Source: Bacteroidales bacterium (GTDB lineage: Bacteria > Bacteroidota > Bacteroidia > Bacteroidales > JAGOPY01). From it: 64,000 bases of DNA. Position numbers and translations under genes: made by a program. The notes beneath the pieces are model-generated. The model was not told the origin of the DNA. It searched no databases and worked only from the letters and a program-made list of their open reading frames with translations. The stretch spans positions 1 to 64,000 of the forward strand of contig JALNZD010000004.1 of NCBI GenBank assembly GCA_023229505.1, read 5' to 3'. This document shows positions 36,196-43,870 of this stretch, in pieces. Each line of letters begins with the position of its first letter. Within the stretch, counting starts at the first letter, position 1.

Positions 36196-36202
36196 TTAAC
36201 AA
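36185..36202. promoter_or_regulatory. Rex operator upstream of rex
   Basis: TTGTTAAATAATTAACAA, a perfect TTGTTAA-N4-TTAACAA palindrome. It covers the hypB stop codon and ends four bases before the -33 box of the rex promoter. Negative autoregulation of rex is predicted. Confidence 0.85.
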
Positions 36203-36206
36203 AACT

Positions 36207-36238
36207 CTTGCTTTTTAGCATTGGCGAAGCTATTTTTG
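36207..36238 (+). promoter_or_regulatory. Promoter of rex
   Basis: CTTG (36207-36210), 20 bases, TATTTTTG (36231-36238). The -7 box is a perfect TAnnTTTG and the spacing is standard for this phylum. It lies 33 bases before the rex start codon. Confidence 0.7.
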
Positions 36239-36270
36239 TACAATTATAAGACAAAAATAATTTCGTTAAG

Positions 36271-36897
36271 ATGAGACATCTTCCCCATAAAACCATTGAG
36301 AGGTTGAGCCAGTATCGTCGTGCATTACTTATGGTTCATGCCAGCAGCAAGACTCACATTTTTTCCCACGAAATTGCCAAAATCATCCATATCACGGCAG
36401 TTCAGGTCAGGCGCGATATTATGCTGATCGGTTACACAGGCACACTACGCAAGGGATATAATGTTAAAGAGCTTATAGATCTGATAGGAGAAATCATCGA
36501 CAGCGAGCTGATCATCCGGGTGTGCGTTGTTGGGGTTGGAAACCTGGGACGGGCCATTATCAACTATTTCAGCGGTAAGCGTACTAAACTATCCATCATT
36601 GTTGTTTTCGACAGTAATGTTGAAAAAGTCGGTAAAAAGTACTCCGGCGTAACCTGCTATAGCATTGATCAAATCAATGAACTGGTTAAAAAAGAAGATA
36701 TTAAGATCGGAATTATAACTGTGCCTGCTGATCAGGGGCAGACTACGGCAGACCGTTTGGTAAAAGCAGGTATTAAGGGTATCCTGAACTACGCACCCAA
36801 ATCTGTTTCAGTTCCTAAAGACGTCTACCTGGAAGAATATGATATGATCACTTCTTTGGAAAAGGTGGCATTTTTTGTCAAGACGCACAGCGATTAA
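36271..36897 (+). CDS. rex: Redox-sensing transcriptional repressor Rex
   Basis: A 208-residue Rex of normal length. The N-terminal winged helix has RLSQYRRALLMV and ITAVQVRRDIMLIGYTGTLRKGYNV (recognition helix with VRRD). The Rossmann domain begins VCVVGVGNLGRAIINYF. The segment GIKGILNYAPKSVSVPKDVYLE is typical of the family. Rex binds DNA when NAD+ is high and is released by NADH. Two perfect Rex palindromes lie in this window, one at hox and one at rex itself. Confidence 0.95.
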   Translation: MRHLPHKTIERLSQYRRALLMVHASSKTHIFSHEIAKIIHITAVQVRRDIMLIGYTGTLRKGYNVKELIDLIGEIIDSELIIRVCVVGVGNLGRAIINYFSGKRTKLSIIVVFDSNVEKVGKKYSGVTCYSIDQINELVKKEDIKIGIITVPADQGQTTADRLVKAGIKGILNYAPKSVSVPKDVYLEEYDMITSLEKVAFFVKTHSD

Positions 36898-36917
36898 GTG
36901 GAACGGTGTATATTTAT

Positions 36918-37919
36918 TTAGCCGCCCAAAGTAGCAACCATTACTGCTTTTATCGTATGCAGGCGGTTTTCGGCCTGATCGAAGACGATAGAAGCGGGTG
37001 ATTCAAAAACTTCATCGGTTACTTCCATTTCGGTTACACCGAATTTTTGAAATATATCTTCTCCCACAATGGTTTCCCGGCTATGAAATGATGGCAGGCA
37101 ATGAAGGAATTTCACTAATGGATTTCCGGTTTTTGCTAATAACTGTGCAGAAACCTGGTAAGGCAGCATAAGTTGTAAACGTTCTTTCCAGGCTGAATCC
37201 GGTTCTCCCATTGACACCCATACATCGGTATAAATGAAATCAACACCTTTGACACCTTCATCAACATTATCCGTGACAGTAATCTTTGCTCCGGTTTCTC
37301 TGGCAATTTCCAGGCATTTGGCTACCAGCCCGGCCGAAGGCTGGAACTGTTTCGGGGCGATTGAACGGAAATCCATGCCCATCTTAGCTGCGCCGACTAA
37401 CAGGGAATTACCCATGTTGTTCCGGGCATCGCCAAGATAACAGAATGAGATTTGGTTAAGGGGCTTGTCACTATGCTCAATCATGGTCAACAGATCGGCA
37501 AGGACCTGGGTCGGGTGAAATTCATTGGTGAGTCCATTCCATACCGGCACATTAGAATATTTCGCCAATTCTTCAACAATTTCCTGCCCATAACCGCGAT
37601 ACTCGATCCCATCATACATCCTGCCCAATACTCTTGCCGTATCCTTGACAGATTCCTTCTTTTTCATCTGGGAGCCCGATGGCCCCAGGTAAGTAACATT
37701 GGCACCCTGATCCATAGCAGCCACTTCAAAAGCACATCGGGTACGTGTGGAATCTTTCTCGAAAAGAAGTACAATATTCTTTCCTTTCAGCCTTTGTTGT
37801 TCTGTTCCGGAATATTTCGCTTTTTTCAGGTCAGCCGACAGGTCGAGTAAAAACTTAATCTCCTCTGGTGCAAAATCAAGGAGTTTTAAAAAACTGCGGT
37901 TATGAAGATTGAATGGCAT
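36918..37919 (-). CDS. argF: Ornithine carbamoyltransferase
   Basis: A 333-residue carbamoyltransferase of the long ArgI/ArcB type. Carbamoyl-phosphate site FEKDSTRTRCAFEVA, ornithine-side HCLPSFH, and NGLTNEFHPTQVLADLLT. It lies 31 bases behind a carbamate kinase gene, which suggests catabolic use (ornithine and carbamoyl phosphate from citrulline, arcB-like). There is no arginine deiminase or antiporter next to it. An anabolic role is not excluded. Confidence 0.93.
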   Translation of the reverse strand: MPFNLHNRSFLKLLDFAPEEIKFLLDLSADLKKAKYSGTEQQRLKGKNIVLLFEKDSTRTRCAFEVAAMDQGANVTYLGPSGSQMKKKESVKDTARVLGRMYDGIEYRGYGQEIVEELAKYSNVPVWNGLTNEFHPTQVLADLLTMIEHSDKPLNQISFCYLGDARNNMGNSLLVGAAKMGMDFRSIAPKQFQPSAGLVAKCLEIARETGAKITVTDNVDEGVKGVDFIYTDVWVSMGEPDSAWKERLQLMLPYQVSAQLLAKTGNPLVKFLHCLPSFHSRETIVGEDIFQKFGVTEMEVTDEVFESPASIVFDQAENRLHTIKAVMVATLGG

Positions 37920-37950
37920 GGCTACAAATTTTGAAATTTGAAATTTGAAA

Positions 37951-38895
37951 TTAAACTATAGTGATCCTTGTTCCGCCATCATCTATACCAAGAAGGGTAG
38001 TTTGGGTGATTATAGCATCCCGGCCGCTATGTTCAACAAAATAGATGGCGGCACGGATCTTTGGCGCCATACTGCCTTCGGAGAAATGGCCTTCAGTCAG
38101 GTATCTTTTAGCTTCGGCAATATTCATGCGATTTAATGTTTTTTCCTGTGGTGTATTGAAGTTCAGGCAGACCTTCGGGACATCAGTCAGGATAAAAAAC
38201 CGGTAAGCGCCGATTTGTGATGCCAGCAAAGCTGAAGCATGGTCTTTATCGATAACGGCATCGATACCCTGGAGTTTGTTTTCCGTTTTATAATATGACG
38301 GGATACCACCTCCTCCGACTGCGATCACTATCTGACCCTCACGCGCAATCCTTTCAATCGTTTTAGTATTATATATGACGAGAGGCCTTGGGGAGGCGAC
38401 CACCTTCCTGAATCCTCTTCCCCTGGGATCTTCCGAAAAGATATTCCCGGTCAGTTGGGAATTCTTGTCGGCTTCTTCTTTCGTATAAAAAGGGCCGATT
38501 GGCTTAACCGGGTTCTGAAAAGCAGGATCATCTTTGTTTACCAATACCTGAGTGATTATAGTGATGATATCGCGGTCGATGTCATTTTCACGGAAGACAT
38601 TCCTCAGTTGTTGTTCGATGACATAACCGATAAACCCTTGTGAATAGGCCACGCTGATATCGAGCGGCATTTCAGGAACGCCATAAAGCTTCTCACCGGC
38701 GGCATTTGCCAGCATGATATTTCCAACCTGAGGGCCATTCCCATGGGTGATCACCAGGTCGTAACCACCATCGATGAGCACTAATAAGCGTTCACAGGTC
38801 ATATACGCATTTTCTTCCTGTTCTCCGATAGTCCCTTTTTGCTTTCCGGTAATCAGGGCGTTCCCTCCAAATGCAACAACACCAAGCTTTTTCAT
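37951..38895 (-). CDS. arcC: Carbamate kinase
   Basis: A 314-residue amino-acid-kinase-fold protein. It starts LGVVAFGGNALI and has THGNGPQVGNIML, IAVGGGGIPSYY, DVDKDHAS-type AVIDKDHASALLA, and EGSMAPKIRAAIYFV. It interconverts carbamoyl phosphate and ATP plus carbamate. First gene of a two-gene minus-strand unit with ornithine carbamoyltransferase. Its product or substrate, carbamoyl phosphate, is also the substrate of HypF 6 kb away. Confidence 0.94.
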   Translation of the reverse strand: MKKLGVVAFGGNALITGKQKGTIGEQEENAYMTCERLLVLIDGGYDLVITHGNGPQVGNIMLANAAGEKLYGVPEMPLDISVAYSQGFIGYVIEQQLRNVFRENDIDRDIITIITQVLVNKDDPAFQNPVKPIGPFYTKEEADKNSQLTGNIFSEDPRGRGFRKVVASPRPLVIYNTKTIERIAREGQIVIAVGGGGIPSYYKTENKLQGIDAVIDKDHASALLASQIGAYRFFILTDVPKVCLNFNTPQEKTLNRMNIAEAKRYLTEGHFSEGSMAPKIRAAIYFVEHSGRDAIITQTTLLGIDDGGTRITIV

Positions 38896-39002
38896 AAATC
38901 GTTCTACTTTTTAAAGGTACAAAGCTAATAATATTTAAGGGTTTGGGAAAGGACTTCGGCTTAAATATTTATCTTCGTTTATCATTCCATGCAGACCTTC
39001 TT

Positions 39003-40541
39003 ATGAAACAATTTCTAAGGAATCTTTTACTTTCACCCCGGTCACTAACCGGGTATATCATAGGCCCGGGTGCTTTTTTTTACTTGATATGTTTTGCGCA
39101 CCTGGATCCTGAGAAACCAGCCGTGACTTACACCCTGGCCGTAGGTTTGTTAATGGCCATCCTGTGGATCACCGAAATTGTTCCACTTGCTGCCACATCG
39201 CTTTTGCCGGTAGTTCTTTTCCCATTGTTAGGTATCATGGATGGTAAAGATGTATCGGCAACCTATTTTAACCATGTGATCTTCCTGTTCATCGGCGGAT
39301 TCCTGGTAGCCCTGGCCATGCAGCGCTGGAACCTTCACAGACGGATAGCTCTTCGAATACTGATGCTTACCGGATCCCGGCCTGCCAGTATCCTGCTTGG
39401 GTTTATGCTCTCTACAGCATTTTTATCTATGTGGATTTCCAATACAGCTTGTGCCATGATGATGATCCCTATTCTCATTTCGGTCATGCAAAAACTGGAA
39501 GAAACTACTGAAAAGAGCGTAATGTCAAAATATGCTGTCGGATTGTTGCTTGGCGTGGCTTATAGTGCTTCAATCGGTGGAATAGCAACATTGGTGGGCA
39601 CACCGCCTAATTTATCTTTCGTCAGGATTTTCCAGATCATGTTTCCTGATGCGCCAGAAGTCAGTTTTACCGAATGGTTCCTTTTCGCTTTTCCTGTCGC
39701 CATTTGTTTATTAGCCTTTGTATGGTGGCTATTATATTTCATGTATGGCCCCAAAAAAGGACACTGGAATGCCCTGGAAAAAGGAATTTTTCGCCAACAA
39801 TACAAAGCCCTGGGACCCATGGGGTTCGAAGAGAAGGTAATCCTGGCAGATTTTATCTTACTGGCTTTGTTATGGTTATCCAGGTCAGATCTTGACTTTG
39901 GCAGTGTAAAGATACCAGGTTGGGGTAATATATTTGATAATCCTGAATTTGTCAACGATGGCACAGTAGCAATCATGATGGCAGTCATCCTGTTTTTCAT
40001 TCCATCAAAAAATGACAATGGTCAAAAGATCCTGAACTGGGAAACTGCCGGTAAGTTGCCCTGGCATATTGTACTCCTTTTCGGCGGCGGATTCGCATTG
40101 GCAACGGGATTCAAGGAATCAGGCCTTTCCGTGTGGTTTGGTGAACAATTGAACTGGTTATCCGGCCTGCATCCATTTATCATTATTCTGATGATTTCTT
40201 TACTGGTGACTTTTCTGACTGAGTTGACATCGAATACCGCCACGACGGAGATGATCCTTCCGATATTGGCCGGACTTGCCGTTTCTATAGAGGTAAATCC
40301 ATTATTTCTCATGCTTCCCGCTACTTTATCAGCATCCATGGCTTTCATGCTTCCGGTTGCCACGCCGCCTAATGCGATTGTTTTTGGCACAAACCGGTTA
40401 ACTATTGCAGACATGGCAAAAACCGGGCTGGTAATCAACCTGGTCGGGGCCATCATTATCACAGTTTTCACTTATTTCATGGTGGGTATCGTTTTCGGGG
40501 TCGAGGATCTATCCTTGCCTTTATGGGCAATTCATCCATAA
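39003..40541 (+). CDS. DASS/SLC13 family sodium-coupled anion transporter
   Basis: A 512-residue transporter from ATG 39003 with about 11-12 membrane segments. Both SNT sodium-site motifs are present: MWISNTACAMMM (first half) and LTSNTATTEMILP (second half). So are the VGTPPN and VATPPNAI half-repeats. The family carries di- and tricarboxylates or sulfate into the cell. The substrate cannot be assigned here. Its stop overlaps the start of the next gene (TAATG). Confidence 0.87.
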   Translation: MKQFLRNLLLSPRSLTGYIIGPGAFFYLICFAHLDPEKPAVTYTLAVGLLMAILWITEIVPLAATSLLPVVLFPLLGIMDGKDVSATYFNHVIFLFIGGFLVALAMQRWNLHRRIALRILMLTGSRPASILLGFMLSTAFLSMWISNTACAMMMIPILISVMQKLEETTEKSVMSKYAVGLLLGVAYSASIGGIATLVGTPPNLSFVRIFQIMFPDAPEVSFTEWFLFAFPVAICLLAFVWWLLYFMYGPKKGHWNALEKGIFRQQYKALGPMGFEEKVILADFILLALLWLSRSDLDFGSVKIPGWGNIFDNPEFVNDGTVAIMMAVILFFIPSKNDNGQKILNWETAGKLPWHIVLLFGGGFALATGFKESGLSVWFGEQLNWLSGLHPFIIILMISLLVTFLTELTSNTATTEMILPILAGLAVSIEVNPLFLMLPATLSASMAFMLPVATPPNAIVFGTNRLTIADMAKTGLVINLVGAIIITVFTYFMVGIVFGVEDLSLPLWAIHP

Positions 40542-41425
40542 TGGAAACTATGACCCGGCAGAATAAAGCATATTTTTACGCAGGAACGGCAGTATTGATG
40601 TGGTCGACCGTAGGATCGGCATTCAAGCTGACACTCTCATACCTCTCCCCTATCCAGATGCTGCTTTACGCCTCCTTTATTTCAATATTGGTTCTTTTCG
40701 TAATACTGCTGATATATAAAAAACTTCCGGTGCTCTTCTCATCCAGCCTAAAAGAGATTTTTCATTCAGCTTTGAATGCTTTGCTCAACCCATTCCTTTT
40801 TTACATCGTCCTGTTTAATTCCTACGACTTGTTACTCACACAGGAAGCCATGGTTTTGAATTTCACCTGGCCAGCCGCCCTGACGTTGCTTTCGATCCTG
40901 ATCCTGAAGCAGAAGATCGGCTGGAAAAGCCTTCTGGCCATCTTCATAAGTTTCATCGGAATTGTGGTCATCGCCACTAAAGGCGACCTGGTAGCACAAA
41001 GATTTTCAAATCCAACTGGTGTAATCCTGGCATTAAGCAGCACAATAATCTGGTCCCTTTTCTGGATCATTAATATCAAAGATAAACGCGACGAAGTGGT
41101 AAAGCTTTTCCTGAACTTTTTCTTCGGCTTTATTTATATCCTGATTACCGCGATAATAATGAGAATAATTGTCATCCCTTCATGGCGTGCTGTTGCCGGC
41201 TCCATTTATATTGGTCTTCTTGAGATGGGTATCGCTTATGTATTCTGGTTGAAGGGATTGCAGCTTTCATCCACTACAGCGAAAGTGAGCAACCTGATTT
41301 TCCTTGCTCCATTCATTTCATTGATCATCATCAACATTACCGTTGGGGAACAAATTCTCTGGTCGACATTCGCCGGGCTTGCTTTTATTACTGCCGGGAT
41401 TGTGATGCAAAGAAGGATGAGATAA
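40541..41425 (+). CDS. EamA/DMT family transporter
   Basis: A 294-residue protein with ten hydrophobic segments in two EamA repeats (AVLMWSTVGSAFKLTLSYLSP at the start; GLLEMGIAYVFWLKGLQLS in the second). A longer frame starts at 40523 inside the DASS gene; ATG 40541 in the TAATG overlap is preferred. It probably exports a small metabolite or amino acid; the substrate is unknown. Confidence 0.82.
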   Translation: METMTRQNKAYFYAGTAVLMWSTVGSAFKLTLSYLSPIQMLLYASFISILVLFVILLIYKKLPVLFSSSLKEIFHSALNALLNPFLFYIVLFNSYDLLLTQEAMVLNFTWPAALTLLSILILKQKIGWKSLLAIFISFIGIVVIATKGDLVAQRFSNPTGVILALSSTIIWSLFWIINIKDKRDEVVKLFLNFFFGFIYILITAIIMRIIVIPSWRAVAGSIYIGLLEMGIAYVFWLKGLQLSSTTAKVSNLIFLAPFISLIIINITVGEQILWSTFAGLAFITAGIVMQRRMR

Positions 41426-41682
41426 AAGAAAATTGAAAATTGAAATTTGAAAATTAAAATTTAATTTTGCAGCATATTCATAAGTCCTTTTATGAAAACT
41501 GTCATCGTCGTCGCCTTTTAAATTTATCCGGACTACTTTACCTGTAGGCGGAATTCCTATCAGCATTTTATTGTTTTCCAGTAATTTATTTTCAGGTGCG
41601 GGAAGTGGAAGTTGAAGAAGGTGTAGCGGTGGAGGTACGAACTGTCAAATGCTGACCGTTGACTGCCGACTGTCGACTATTA
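41426..41682. repeat. Gene-free stretch with dispersed repeats
   Basis: No convincing gene. It begins with a short AAATTGAAAATTG-type tandem run (41429-41465). It holds a reverse-oriented copy of the TTGACAGTCGGCAGTCAG-type repeat at about 41639-41680. The LRR-operon promoter follows. Confidence 0.5.
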
Positions 41683-41714
41683 TTTGCAGGAACCTATAAT
41701 TTTCAATACTTTTG
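41683..41714 (+). promoter_or_regulatory. Promoter of the four-gene LRR operon
   Basis: TTTG (41683-41686), 20 bases, TACTTTTG (41707-41714). Both boxes are perfect matches to the Bacteroidetes primary-sigma consensus at standard spacing. It lies 44 bases before the first gene. Confidence 0.75.
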
Positions 41715-41758
41715 TCCGTTTGTTACATGTGAAGGTCTAACCATTAAAATTTCTAACT

Positions 41759-42409
41759 ATGTTGAAGAAAATCCTTTTCAGATCGGTCATCATGATGATG
41801 GTCATTTCGCTTGCCGGCGGGATGGGTGCCTGCAAAAGCAAGAAAAAACTTGCTAAGCAGAAAGATGCTGCTGAATATGCAGCTAAAGTGAATACGGCCA
41901 AAACAACCCTGCTTGAAATCCTGAATGATAATACGGCTATGTCCCTTGATGAAAAGGAAGCCGCTGTCAGATCTATCAAAGCATCGAATCTGAATGATCC
42001 AGAAGTCGATGAATTGCTGCGTCAGGCAGATGAAAAGCTTTCGTTGGAAAGGGCAGCACTCAATAAAGAACAAATGGACGCTAAAAAGGATGCAGAGGAG
42101 GGCACGATGAAGAAAGGATCGCCCGGTGCAACCATCACCGATTACTTTGCATCAATAGCATCAGCTACCAGTGTCTCACAGGCCAATATGCTGATCGCAG
42201 ATGCTTTGAAACTGTTTACTTCCCCTGACGCCACGGTCCTGATCATTATCAGCAAGTCCGGCAACCAGGTCGATTATGACCGTCCGACAACAATCAAAAA
42301 TTATCTTAACTACCTGAAAGACACCAAGAACAATACTAACAAAATAGAAAAGATTGTTAATGATAATAGTGGTAAGATTAAGGAACTCGAACTTTTAAAA
42401 ACTAATTAA
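41759..42409 (+). CDS. Lipoprotein of unknown function, LRR operon gene 1
   Basis: A 216-residue lipoprotein with a clear signal peptide and lipobox GMGAC (about residue 25). The mature part is charged and helical, with a coiled-coil-like stretch (residues 30-115: KKKLAKQKDAAEYAAKV and on). A second domain at about 120-215 contains DYFASIASATSVSQANMLIADALKLF and YDRPTTIKNYLNYLKDTK. That pattern loosely recalls the next two genes. No family recognised. The next gene follows three bases later. Confidence 0.6.
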   Translation: MLKKILFRSVIMMMVISLAGGMGACKSKKKLAKQKDAAEYAAKVNTAKTTLLEILNDNTAMSLDEKEAAVRSIKASNLNDPEVDELLRQADEKLSLERAALNKEQMDAKKDAEEGTMKKGSPGATITDYFASIASATSVSQANMLIADALKLFTSPDATVLIIISKSGNQVDYDRPTTIKNYLNYLKDTKNNTNKIEKIVNDNSGKIKELELLKTN

Positions 42410-42412
42410 GCC

Positions 42413-42985
42413 ATGAAAATTAAGTTTCTATTAATATCTGCATTTATACTGACCATTTCGTCAGGAGTAATCGCCCAGGATAATCTCAGCAAGCAAAGAA
42501 AAGCTGCCATAGATAGTCTTGCCCTGGAAAAAGTGAGGGACCTCAGCAAGTACATCAGCATTATCGGAAGCAAGGAAACTCCTTTCTCTGAAGCCAACCG
42601 GGTGATTGAGCGCACACTGGAACTTTTCGTCGAAGATGCCGAGATGGGCGTATCTTCTATCTACCGGGAAGAGATCAAATATTATCCTGTCCGCAAATAC
42701 CTTGAGCGGTTAATGGCATTGAATTACGACAAGATTAACATCACCTGGTACAACATCGAATATATCAGTGACCTGGAGCTCCAGCCTGACGGCCGGTATG
42801 TCGGCGTTATAACTATTTATCAGCGGTTTGAAGGAACAACTGATGACGGAATGGTCTATAAAGATACTACCAAGAAAGACATCACCGTGTATGTTGAAAA
42901 GAAACAAACCCAGATCAGTGGGAGGTTGATAGACTTCTGGGATGTTTTACTGGGAGATATCCGTGTGGCGGAGACGGCGAGGTAA
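42413..42985 (+). CDS. Exported protein of unknown function, LRR operon gene 2
   Basis: A 190-residue protein with a signal peptide (cleavage near VIAQ). Residues 40-190 look like one compact domain: KYISIIGSKETPFSEANRVIERTLELF, then YPVRKYLERLMAL, and a beta-rich end YVGVITIYQRFEG. The same order of elements (IGS-ET, E-rich Tyr motif, YLK, beta part) appears at the N-terminus of the LRR protein two genes on. This suggests a shared module. No family recognised. Confidence 0.6.
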   Translation: MKIKFLLISAFILTISSGVIAQDNLSKQRKAAIDSLALEKVRDLSKYISIIGSKETPFSEANRVIERTLELFVEDAEMGVSSIYREEIKYYPVRKYLERLMALNYDKINITWYNIEYISDLELQPDGRYVGVITIYQRFEGTTDDGMVYKDTTKKDITVYVEKKQTQISGRLIDFWDVLLGDIRVAETAR

Positions 42986-42990
42986 GAAAA

Positions 42991-43020
42991 GTTGGCAGTT
43001 GACAGTCGGCAGTCAGTTAG
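42991..43020 (+). repeat. Dispersed TTGACAGTCGGCAGTCAG-type repeat
   Basis: GTTGGCAGTTGACAGTCGGC followed by AGTCAGTTAG, in the 45-base gap between two operon genes. Other copies lie at 63817-63854 (same strand) and 41639-41680 (opposite). Confidence 0.6.
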
Positions 43021-43030
43021 AATTAGGTGA

Positions 43031-43870
43031 ATGAGAATTTTTTTCATTTTTATATACTTAGTTATTTTTTTTACACCTGCACTCACCAGATCACAGGTGA
43101 TTGGTGATTTTGTGGATGATGAAACCGACCTTTACACTTCTACCAAGCAGGTTAACCAGTTTTTCAGGCGTTTTAACGGTGAAGAGGACATCAAAGGAGA
43201 ACGTTACTATCCCGAGGATAAGGATTACCGCAATCCTGCTCTCAGGAAAAATTACCTCGGTAATCTGTTCAATAATGAAAACACATACCTGACAGCTGCA
43301 CTAAAAGCAGAATTCATCAATCATTTGCTGGATAAAGAGGATCCGGTCTTTCTGGCATTTCATGACGGTGAATGGTTTGCTGAAGTCACTACAACTTTTA
43401 ATTATCAGGGTATCGAAAAGTTTCTGACGCTCTTTCTTCAACTGGAAAATGATACTGTCGGTTCAAAATGGGTGATCACCAATGTTTATTTTGAGCCTTT
43501 TGCCAGGGTATTTGCCGATCAGGACAGCCTCCGTTTTTCCGGTCAGAAGTTTCTTCATCCCATGAGCCATGAGCTTGATTTCATGAACCTGGTCAGAACA
43601 TTTGCTGATAAATCAAGCCTGGAACATTATCTGGCCTGGAAATACAGGCCGGACTACCTTACTCTTTTCATTTATGAGTTTAAGAATGGCAACCTTAAGT
43701 TTAATACTATCACAAAGGTGAAATTTCATTTTTTCCAGGTGAATGGATGGTATTTTGAACTATCGGATTTTAACCGGCAGGGCTATAATACCGGCTGGCT
43801 GATATCTTCTCTTATGAAGATCAACAAAGAAGAAAAAGATGTCCTGATGAAATACATCTACCATGAATAA
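43031..43870 (+). CDS. Exported protein of unknown function, LRR operon gene 3
   Basis: A 279-residue protein with a signal peptide ending near LTRSQ. The mature protein begins with an acidic segment (YTSTKQVNQFFRRFNGEED), followed by mixed alpha/beta sequence ending NRQGYNTGWLISSLMKIN. No lipobox, no membrane segment after the signal, no family recognised. Its stop overlaps the LRR gene start by eight bases, so the two are translationally coupled. Confidence 0.6.
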   Translation: MRIFFIFIYLVIFFTPALTRSQVIGDFVDDETDLYTSTKQVNQFFRRFNGEEDIKGERYYPEDKDYRNPALRKNYLGNLFNNENTYLTAALKAEFINHLLDKEDPVFLAFHDGEWFAEVTTTFNYQGIEKFLTLFLQLENDTVGSKWVITNVYFEPFARVFADQDSLRFSGQKFLHPMSHELDFMNLVRTFADKSSLEHYLAWKYRPDYLTLFIYEFKNGNLKFNTITKVKFHFFQVNGWYFELSDFNRQGYNTGWLISSLMKINKEEKDVLMKYIYHE

